Assembly (NCBI GenBank): GCA_021815535.1
Contig: JAKAGL010000017.1
Coordinates: 1 to 18,390, forward strand
Origin: a bacterium
GTDB lineage: Bacteria; Nitrospinota_A; UBA7883; JACRGQ01
DNA length: 18,390 bases
Reading direction: 5' to 3'
Shown in pieces: positions 1 to 6,126 of the stretch; position 1 is the stretch's first letter; every line of letters starts with the position of its first letter. A program made the position numbers and the translations under genes. The notes beneath the pieces are model-generated. The model did no database searches. It was not told the origin of the DNA and worked only from the letters and a program-made list of their open reading frames with translations.

Positions 1-683
1 GGGCATTCACCAAGCCGGTGGCCACCAAAGTGCTTTCCAACATGATGGATGAAAAGCAGATCAAACTGGTGCCAAACTTTAATATCGAAAGCATCGATCC
101 GGAAAAACGCAGGATCAGTTCCTTTAACGGCGAGACGGTGGATTACGACTACCTTGTCAGCATCCCCCCCAATATGGGACCGGAGGTAATAGAAAAAAGC
201 GGCCTCGGCGACGGTCTTGGCTTTGGCGTGACAGAGAATCACACCTTGAAATCAAAGAAAGCGGACTTTATCTACGTTATCGGCGACAACAGCAACGTCC
301 CCACAAGCAAGGCAGGGAGCGTGACCCACTTCGAAGCGGAAATCGTATCGGAAAACATTGTACGTGAGATCAATGGTTTGGAGCCACATCCCGATTTCGA
401 TGGCCACTCAAACTGCTTCATAGAATCCGGCTTTCACAAGGCGTTTCTGCTTGATTTCAACTACGAGGTGGAACCAGTGCATGGTACCTACCCCTGGCCG
501 GGTGTTGGGCCGTTGCATCTTTTGGAAAACAGCCATCTCAACCACTATGGCAAGATGGCGTTCAAGTGGGTCTATTGGAATTTGCTGCTTACCGGTCACT
601 TGCCCGGCGACCCGCTGGTGCCGATTCAAATGAGCCTTAAAGGGAAAAAACTGTCGGATATCCCCCCTCACGGCCACCATTGA
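1..683 (+). CDS. Sulfide:quinone oxidoreductase-like FAD flavoprotein, C-terminal part (5' truncated)
   Basis: The reading frame is open from base 3 to the TGA at 681-683, about 226 codons, so the gene begins before the window; the GTG at 18 is an internal Val codon. The family moves electrons from sulfide (or NADH in NDH-2 relatives) through FAD to membrane quinone. The fragment holds the second FAD-contact block, VIGDNSNVPTSKAGSVTHFE, in which the GD binds the flavin and the SKAGS-H-E segment is typical of SQR. Next comes a Cys in GHSNCFIESG, the position of the C-terminal redox Cys of SQRs. The amphipathic tail HYGKMAFKWVYWNLLLTGHL fits the membrane-docking end of the family. The N-terminal FAD-binding GxGxxG and the first active-site Cys lie outside the window, so SQR is favoured over flavocytochrome c or NDH-2 but not proven. 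It is followed by a separate tRNA unit, so it is probably the last gene of its operon. Confidence 0.8.
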   Translation, partial: AFTKPVATKVLSNMMDEKQIKLVPNFNIESIDPEKRRISSFNGETVDYDYLVSIPPNMGPEVIEKSGLGDGLGFGVTENHTLKSKKADFIYVIGDNSNVPTSKAGSVTHFEAEIVSENIVREINGLEPHPDFDGHSNCFIESGFHKAFLLDFNYEVEPVHGTYPWPGVGPLHLLENSHLNHYGKMAFKWVYWNLLLTGHLPGDPLVPIQMSLKGKKLSDIPPHGHH

Positions 684-756
684 TCATCCATTTTGAAGCA
701 TCTCCCGGCTTACGAAAACCTTGCCGGTACGCCATCTGAAAATATCAGGTAATTTC

Positions 757-785
757 TTGCTTTTGACCCGCCTCCTCTTTATACT
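757..785 (+). promoter_or_regulatory. Sigma70-like promoter of tRNA-Glu
   Basis: A -35 like box TTGCTT (757-762) is separated by 17 bases from a -10 like box TATACT (780-785). The predicted transcript start is near 792, about ten bases before the tRNA, as expected for a tRNA leader. This is sequence matching only. Confidence 0.5.
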
Positions 786-802
786 CTGTACTCTCACTGG
801 AT

Positions 803-878
803 GGCCCCATCGTCTAGTGGCCTAGGACATCGCCCTCTCACGGCGCAAACACGGGTTCGACTCCCGTTGGGGCTACCA
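803..878 (+). tRNA. tRNA-Glu (anticodon CTC)
   Basis: A full 76-base cloverleaf can be drawn. The acceptor stem is 803-809 with 868-874, its first pair being G-U. The D-arm carries GTCTAG-TGG-CCTAGGAC. The anticodon loop 835-841 has CTC at 837-839. The T-arm ACGGG-TTCGACT-CCCGT spans 851-867. The discriminator is A875 and CCA is encoded at 876-878. The anticodon stem has four good pairs plus a U/C mismatch at its top (830/846). CTC reads GAG, and the body closely follows bacterial tRNA-Glu. No duplicated tRNA 3' end was noticed in the window, so there is no evidence of use as an integration site. Confidence 0.93.
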
Positions 879-1137
879 ACATTCTTTATATCCACTAAGC
901 TTTCACTGACGAACCGGCCGATTCTTCTGCCGACAAAGGGAGTCAAAGCCTCCAAGCGTTGCCTATGTCGAAAGAACACATCTCTCCATGTGTGACAGGA
1001 CCACGGATAAGCCAGGCCGAGAAATCCGGTGCGTTGTACGGCGGCGCGCAAGGACGGTCCCCGTTGGCTCAGCCAATGCAAACCCAACCGTCGCCCAACT
1101 CTCCAGATCACACATTACATCCATGCACCACAGTACT
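879..1137. other. Gene-free stretch with potential RNA hairpins
   Basis: No convincing gene lies between the tRNA and the porin operon; the short open frames here have no good ribosome binding site or recognisable product. Two foldable spots are visible. ACACAT (976-981) pairs with ATGTGT (988-993). A 40-base element at 1053-1092 has an outer stem GACGGT/ACCGTC and an inner stem TTGGCT-C-AGCCAA (1064-1076). I could not assign either to a known RNA family. Confidence 0.4.
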
Positions 1138-1143
1138 TATAAT
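1114..1143 (+). promoter_or_regulatory. Sigma70-like promoter of the porin-cytochrome operon
   Basis: A perfect -10 box TATAAT lies at 1138-1143. At 18 bases upstream is ATTACA (1114-1119), four of six matches to TTGACA. The predicted start near 1150 leaves a leader of about 64 bases before the ATG at 1214. It would serve the five co-directional genes to 8853. Confidence 0.5.
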
Positions 1144-1213
1144 GAATAGTGAATATTAATACCCAATACGATTTCAATGTGATAAAGTGCTCGTAGGTAA
1201 GAGGGGAAAAGGG

Positions 1214-2440
1214 ATGGGTAACTTTCTTTATCTTTTACGCATCATAAGATTCTGCGTTATTCTTGTGGTCATTTTTCTCCCCATAGCCGTCGATGCCGCG
1301 CCGTTCTCACTAAAATCATCTTCGCAGTTTCTTTGGGATAATGACTGGCTGGGCCAAGGCGAACCGGTGATGGCCGAATACCTCAAGTTCAAATACGATA
1401 GCGAATCCAAAATGCGTTTTACCGGTTATGGAAGAGTCTCCAAGGACTTCGGTACCGGCAATCTGCGCGATACCTCCATTAATGGCCGGCTCTATTATGG
1501 CTATCTCGACTATTGGGGATTGGATCCTGTATCGCTGAGGATGGGCCGGCAATTTGCCAACTATTCCGCCGGTGGATTGATCCTCGACGGGCTTACCGCC
1601 GATTTTCGCAATCTAATTCATTATGCCGGCTTCTCCTTCTCTGCCGGCAGTGACGTACAGATGCCGGTCAATTCTGATTATTCCACAGACCGGAGATTGG
1701 CGGTGGCCGCAAGCATCTACCTCAAGAACATCGGATTGACCGACGCCGACATCAGCTATCTGAGAAAATATGACGACAAGAACACCGCGCGTGAAACCGT
1801 TGGGTTGAATTTGGCTTCTTCATTCCGCTGGGCAAAGCCGTATACCCGCATCGCATACAGCAATCTAACGCAATCATTCGATACCCTCATCGCAGGGATA
1901 GATATCTACCCAACCGCTCGGCTGGCACTGCGCGGAGAATACTACCAGGCCTATCCCACCTTTGACTCGACTTCCATCTACAGCGTTTTTGCCGTAGACC
2001 GTTATAGCGAATATCTCTTGAGAGCCGCCTATGACCTCACGGCACACCTTTCCGGTTTCGTTGCATACAAACGCCAGGCCTATGAGGAAAACGACACGGC
2101 TGATGTTGTTTCCTTAGGGGGAACTTTCCAGCCCTCAAACAGCACAGGGGTAAATGTGACGTTGGATAACCGCCAAGGGCACGGGGGCAGGCTTTGGGGT
2201 GGAGAGATCTATGGCGATTACGACGTCTCCGGAAACCTAAGGCTATCGGCTGGCATCCAGCATGACATGTACCAGCGCGTTGAAACGGTGACCACTTGGG
2301 CCAATGCCTCACGCTACTGGTTGGGGATCAAATACCGGTTGAGCGAAAACAGCCAGATAACATTACGAGCCGAAGAAAACACAAATGAAAATTTCAACCA
2401 CCGTTTTGTGGAAAGGGCAACCTTTGACATCTTCTTCTAG
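1214..2440 (+). CDS. Outer-membrane beta-barrel porin of a porin-cytochrome conduit
   Basis: This encodes a protein of 408 residues with an N-terminal hydrophobic signal peptide (residues about 8-25, likely cut after AVDA). The rest is rich in alternating aromatic and polar residues, as in amphipathic beta strands, and ends in the C-terminal Phe (FDIFF) that outer-membrane barrels use for BAM-mediated insertion. I recognise no sequence-specific family with certainty. Directly downstream sit a 9-heme periplasmic and a 13-heme lipoprotein cytochrome, which is the arrangement of Geobacter OmbB/Oma/Omc and Ext conduits. In those systems the barrel holds cytochromes so electrons can cross the outer membrane. 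Start choice: an in-frame GTG at 1187 exists, but ATG 1214 has AGAGGGG (1199-1205) at good spacing and places the signal peptide at the N-terminus. The next gene starts 7 bases after the stop. Confidence 0.8.
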   Translation: MGNFLYLLRIIRFCVILVVIFLPIAVDAAPFSLKSSSQFLWDNDWLGQGEPVMAEYLKFKYDSESKMRFTGYGRVSKDFGTGNLRDTSINGRLYYGYLDYWGLDPVSLRMGRQFANYSAGGLILDGLTADFRNLIHYAGFSFSAGSDVQMPVNSDYSTDRRLAVAASIYLKNIGLTDADISYLRKYDDKNTARETVGLNLASSFRWAKPYTRIAYSNLTQSFDTLIAGIDIYPTARLALRGEYYQAYPTFDSTSIYSVFAVDRYSEYLLRAAYDLTAHLSGFVAYKRQAYEENDTADVVSLGGTFQPSNSTGVNVTLDNRQGHGGRLWGGEIYGDYDVSGNLRLSAGIQHDMYQRVETVTTWANASRYWLGIKYRLSENSQITLRAEENTNENFNHRFVERATFDIFF

Positions 2441-2447
2441 GCGTATC

Positions 2448-3212
2448 ATGCGCTCGGCGGCGCTTTTCCTGCTTATTACAGGATCGTTTTGCTTGTTCGC
2501 GGACGGTGCAGGAGCGTTTGCACACAAGAAATATGCTACCGAGCCGCGGGAGGTGTGCGACGATTGCCACAAAGACATGCATGTTGCCCAAAACCACGGC
2601 CCGTTCTGGACCACAGAGCACCGCACCTACGCATTAAAAACCGACACTAATTGCAAAACCTGCCATGAACAGTCTTTTTGCACCGATTGCCATTACGGCG
2701 GCGGAATCGATGCCGACCTGCATGCAAGCACCAGCGGCCCGGATTACCTTCCCAAATCGCACCGGAGCGACTTCCGCGAACTCCACCCCCTCAAGGCAAA
2801 AGATGATCCCGCTTCATGCCAGCGGTGCCACGACAACGAACGGTTCTGCGCAGATTGCCATAGCCGATTCAACAACGAGGAATTGATGGGCGCTTCACAC
2901 CGCAAGGGGTTTTCAGACATTGAAGTTCAGGCAGGCGGAGCTAAACACAGTTCATTTACCACCGGACAATGCCAACAGTGCCATCCGAACAGCCTGCTGC
3001 CAAAACACGAGTGGTCCGCCCAGCATGCGCGCGAAGCGCGGCAGGACCTCGCATCGTGCCAATCATGTCATCCCGATGGCGACGTTTGCCTGAAATGCCA
3101 CGCCGCCACCGATGGCCTAAAACGCAACCCGCATCCGAAGGATTGGGCGAAGATCGCGGACAAGATGCGCGCCGCCAGCGGGGGCAAAACATGTGACAGG
3201 TGTCATCCATAA
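2448..3212 (+). CDS. Nine-heme periplasmic c-type cytochrome of the conduit
   Basis: A signal peptide (MRSAALFLLITGSFCLFADG) is followed by nine CXXCH heme-attachment motifs: CDDCH, CKTCH, CTDCH, CQRCH, CADCH, CQQCH, CQSCH, CLKCH and CDRCH. The last ends one residue before the C-terminus. There is no lipobox and no other membrane segment, so the protein should be periplasmic or docked inside the porin. Its position between porin and surface lipoprotein matches the inner cytochrome (Oma-like or Ext-like) of porin-cytochrome complexes, which takes electrons from soluble periplasmic carriers. An upstream in-frame ATG at 2385 would overlap the porin gene and push the signal peptide inward by 21 residues, so ATG 2448 is chosen, although its ribosome binding site is weak. 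Translational coupling to the porin stop at 2440 is likely. Confidence 0.85.
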   Translation: MRSAALFLLITGSFCLFADGAGAFAHKKYATEPREVCDDCHKDMHVAQNHGPFWTTEHRTYALKTDTNCKTCHEQSFCTDCHYGGGIDADLHASTSGPDYLPKSHRSDFRELHPLKAKDDPASCQRCHDNERFCADCHSRFNNEELMGASHRKGFSDIEVQAGGAKHSSFTTGQCQQCHPNSLLPKHEWSAQHAREARQDLASCQSCHPDGDVCLKCHAATDGLKRNPHPKDWAKIADKMRAASGGKTCDRCHP

Positions 3213-3231
3213 AAGTATTGGAGGGGTTGTT

Positions 3232-5619
3232 ATGAACGGGCAGACGAAACGGTTGGCGGTTTTGCTTATGGCGGCCGCGGTGCCGCTTTTGTTCGCGGCA
3301 TGCGGCGACGCCAAGAAAGGGAGTGCCGGCACCGGTGCCAGCGGAAGCGCCGCGGATGCTGCTGGCGCCGGCGGCACGGGGGTCGCGGCGGTTGGCTTCA
3401 CCACCTGTTTCAAGTGCCATGCGGACAATAACAATCCGGCAGGGCTTAAGAAACCGTTTGGCGATACGGAGGTGGTGGCGGCTAACGGCAAAGGATGGCG
3501 GAATTCGCGTCACGCGAATGGTAACAATTCGCCCGGTTATTATAACATCGCGGCCTGGGTCTCTTCCTGTGCCACATGCCATGATCCAAACGGTGATGGA
3601 AAGAGCATTCAGAATTTCTATCTCGACACTGGCCTGGATCTTTTCGGGACCGCGACAATGCCTGTTGTCGGGTGCGAATCGTGCCACGGCAAAGGCGGCA
3701 ACCACTATGGCGTGGGTCCGCTGGAGTATAACAACCCGAATGCCGCGCGATGCGGCACATGCCACGACACCGATTATCCGCATACCACTCTTGCCCGGTA
3801 CAAGGAACAACTCAATATTCATACCGACTATGCGGCATCGGCGCACGCGGCATCGCTGAACAGCCATGTGCTGGTGGCCGGTTCAACCACCGATGTCACC
3901 GCCACCTGCTCGCGTTGCCACACAGATGAAGGAGCCAAGCGCTATATAAGCCTGTTCGATGGTTCCTCCACCGGCCAGGCCGCCTATGCCGATGTGGGCA
4001 CCACTCTTGCCTCTGTTTCCAACATTGCCAATGCCTCGGCCGTGCAGTGCAAAACCTGCCATGACGCGCACAACCCCGGCCGATTTATGGCCCAAAACGC
4101 CCCTGCGGGAGCGGCGCTGGCCAATATCACCAACGGCACCTGGTCGGCTGAATTCGCCACGTGCAATACCTGTCACCAACTTCTTAATGCCGATGGCACA
4201 AAAAATACCGTTGGTTACCATGATCCATCCGTTAACAGCCATGCCGCTACCGATGGCAGCCAGATCATCACCGATACCCACTTTGCAACAGTGGGAAGCT
4301 GGACCGGCGCAGGCGGTGTTAATGTGAACGACATCACCGGATACTATATCGATTTCACTGATAAACGCGCTTGCACCAACTGCCACAACCCCCACCAGGC
4401 CAATGTGACCATCAACCGGCAGTGGCACGCCTCAAAGCATGGAGGCGATTTTACCGCCGCCGGCGCGTGGGCGCACTACGACTGGAAAACATCCAGCCGG
4501 CAGGATTGCCAGCGGTGCCATACCACCAGCGGCCTTATTACCTATTTTGACGCCAAAATTGCCGGGACAACCTATACCACCGGAAACATTGCGGCCGCGG
4601 CAAACAGCACCGCGCCCGAAATGCTGCAATGCCGTGGCTGCCATACCGATAACAAAGGAACGCTACGCAACCCCGGCGCGATTACCGTCACCTATTATGG
4701 CGACGCCCAGGCGCTGGCCGATTTCAGCACCACCGGCGCATCTCCGGTCACTTATCCGGATGCAAAAGGTTCCAACATCTGCATTGCATGCCACACGGGG
4801 CGTGAAAGCGGCGGCAGCATCAAGAGCTCCACCAAAGCTTTCACCTCAGGAACAAGTTTTATCAACTCGCATTATCTTACCGCCGGGGGAACCGTTTTTG
4901 CCGAAACGGGGTACACCTACTACAGCTCCACCGATACGTTCAACTATGCTAACTCATCTCACTATCTGCACGATAAGATCGGGTTGGATGCCACACTCGC
5001 GCCGAATACCGGCGCCAACGGCCCCTGCGTGGGGTGCCATATGTCTTCCACGGCCGACGCGGCCACCAACTATGGCTCACATCGTTTCCTGCCATATGCG
5101 AAAGACTCGAACGGTGTGATAACCACGCTGACCACCACAGTATGCGCCAATTGCCACAGCGGGCAATACAGCATGACCGCCGCTGAACTGGAACATCAGA
5201 ACACGCTGTTCCAGAACGCCCTTGAAGCGTTGAAAGAGTTGATGGCGGCAAAAGGGTTCTACTACTCCACCAACTATCCATACTGGTATTCCAATGCCGC
5301 CGGTACCACTTCCGCCACTTCATGGGGTGCAACCAAGGCTGAAGGACAGCAGACCATGGGGGCCGCGTTTAACTATAATCTGCTGAAACACGATCCGGGT
5401 GCTTACGCGCACAACCGGTATTACGCCAAGCGGCTGATTTACGATTCAATAGACTGGATGGATGACAAAGCGCTTAATCACAGTACGCCGGGATACCTGA
5501 ATAGTTTGGCCGATAGCGTCACCTATAAAGCGGATGCTATTGCATACCTTATCAGCAGCACCTCGACAACCGATCCATTATCAGGCAGCGGAGCGGCCCA
5601 GACCGGCGGCAGACCATAA
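3232..5619 (+). CDS. Thirteen-heme outer-membrane lipoprotein cytochrome
   Basis: The 795-residue product begins with a lipoprotein signal peptide: basic start, hydrophobic core, lipobox LLFAAC with the lipidated Cys at residue 24. A small-residue linker rich in Gly, Ala and Ser follows. Thirteen CXXCH motifs spread along the chain, from CFKCH near the N-terminus to CANCH, with free His residues available as distal heme ligands. The last 150 residues carry no heme motif. Lipidation plus operon context suggest a cell-surface (OmcB- or OmcA-like in role) cytochrome that exchanges electrons with external partners; that role is inferred. ATG 3232 is preceded by GGAGGGG (3220-3226) at 5 bases; the longer frame from 3193 lacks such a site and would bury the signal peptide. 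The gap to the 9-heme gene is 19 bases. Confidence 0.85.
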   Translation: MNGQTKRLAVLLMAAAVPLLFAACGDAKKGSAGTGASGSAADAAGAGGTGVAAVGFTTCFKCHADNNNPAGLKKPFGDTEVVAANGKGWRNSRHANGNNSPGYYNIAAWVSSCATCHDPNGDGKSIQNFYLDTGLDLFGTATMPVVGCESCHGKGGNHYGVGPLEYNNPNAARCGTCHDTDYPHTTLARYKEQLNIHTDYAASAHAASLNSHVLVAGSTTDVTATCSRCHTDEGAKRYISLFDGSSTGQAAYADVGTTLASVSNIANASAVQCKTCHDAHNPGRFMAQNAPAGAALANITNGTWSAEFATCNTCHQLLNADGTKNTVGYHDPSVNSHAATDGSQIITDTHFATVGSWTGAGGVNVNDITGYYIDFTDKRACTNCHNPHQANVTINRQWHASKHGGDFTAAGAWAHYDWKTSSRQDCQRCHTTSGLITYFDAKIAGTTYTTGNIAAAANSTAPEMLQCRGCHTDNKGTLRNPGAITVTYYGDAQALADFSTTGASPVTYPDAKGSNICIACHTGRESGGSIKSSTKAFTSGTSFINSHYLTAGGTVFAETGYTYYSSTDTFNYANSSHYLHDKIGLDATLAPNTGANGPCVGCHMSSTADAATNYGSHRFLPYAKDSNGVITTLTTTVCANCHSGQYSMTAAELEHQNTLFQNALEALKELMAAKGFYYSTNYPYWYSNAAGTTSATSWGATKAEGQQTMGAAFNYNLLKHDPGAYAHNRYYAKRLIYDSIDWMDDKALNHSTPGYLNSLADSVTYKADAIAYLISSTSTTDPLSGSGAAQTGGRP

Positions 5620-5679
5620 TGACCGGTTACCCGTCTGCGAGAATGCCGGCGGGTTGGCAATAACATATAGGGAGGTAAG

Positions 5680-6072
5680 ATGATTCAGAGCATGAGACGA
5701 ATCGGGATATGGCGGCTCTTGCCGCTGGTTTTGTTAACTGTTTTATTTTTCTCCTTCACGCCCGTGATGGCCCAGGACGAGGAGGATGAAGATGAAAAGC
5801 CGCCGGCCGATTTTGTGATGAAAGACACCGGTAAAGAGGACTGGGTCATGTTGAGCCATACAAAACACGAAAAGAAAGTACCCAAATGCACTTCATGCCA
5901 CCCGAAAGTTTTTTCATCCAAGCTGGGGCGGACCAAGGAAACAAAGGGCGAGCTAAAAATGGAAGCAATGGAAAAAGGGGAGTTTTGCGGCACATGCCAT
6001 AACGGCAGAGACAGCTTCGACGTAAAGGTGAAGGAAGAGTGCATAAAGTGCCACAGCGTTAAGAAAGAATAG
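5680..6072 (+). CDS. Triheme c7/PpcA-like periplasmic cytochrome
   Basis: A 130-residue precursor with a signal peptide (residues about 1-31, ending PVMAQ) and then a strongly acidic linker DEEDEDEK. The mature domain has three CXXCH motifs (CTSCH, CGTCH, CIKCH) and paired histidines in MLSHTKHEKK that fit bis-His ligation of c7-type hemes. The pattern SHxxH-CxxCH-CGxCHNG-CxKCH is that of the small triheme 'nanowire' or cytochrome c7 domain. In Geobacter such proteins ferry electrons across the periplasm between inner-membrane quinol oxidases and outer-membrane conduits. Here it sits exactly between the genes for those two ends. GGGAGG lies immediately upstream of ATG 5680 at normal spacing. 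The 60-base gap to the previous gene is the longest in the operon. Confidence 0.85.
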   Translation: MIQSMRRIGIWRLLPLVLLTVLFFSFTPVMAQDEEDEDEKPPADFVMKDTGKEDWVMLSHTKHEKKVPKCTSCHPKVFSSKLGRTKETKGELKMEAMEKGEFCGTCHNGRDSFDVKVKEECIKCHSVKKE

Positions 6073-6084
6073 TCCTTGGGGACT
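6071..6084 (+). promoter_or_regulatory. Short hairpin at the end of the triheme gene
   Basis: AGTCC (6071-6075), loop TTGG, GGACT (6080-6084) form a perfect five-pair stem that includes the end of the TAG stop codon. No U-run follows, so it is not a standard terminator. It may protect mRNA ends or separate expression of the flanking genes. Confidence 0.35.
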
Positions 6085-6090
6085 GTATAG

Positions 6091-6114
6091 GCATTTGCCG
6101 CCAAATGCGGCGGC
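6091..6114 (+). promoter_or_regulatory. Two mutually exclusive hairpins before the 19-heme gene
   Basis: GCATTTG (6091-6097) pairs with CAAATGC (6102-6108) around a four-base loop. Alternatively GCCGCC (6097-6102) pairs with GGCGGC (6109-6114). The two stems share bases and cannot coexist. The second lies right next to the weak ribosome binding site ACGGGG (6115-6120) of the ATG at 6127, so folding could change translation of that gene. Confidence 0.4.
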
Positions 6115-6126
6115 ACGGGGTACAGC

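Noticed and set aside
763..785. TTGACC as the -35 box of the tRNA promoter
   Set aside because: It is only 11 bases from the TATACT -10 box; TTGCTT at 757-762 gives the proper 17-base spacing.
939..960. Stretch GTCAAAGCCTCC resembling the core of the GEMM (c-di-GMP/cGAMP) riboswitch
   Set aside because: The partner strand with GCAAACC and a GAAA tetraloop is missing, and the later receptor part does not follow; it also lies upstream of the predicted transcript start.
1187..1213. GTG at 1187 as the porin start
   Set aside because: It would place nine residues encoded by the ribosome binding region ahead of the signal peptide; ATG 1214 is better placed.
2956..3867. 303-residue open frame on the minus strand
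   Set aside because: It is antisense to two clear multiheme genes and lacks a ribosome binding site or family motifs.
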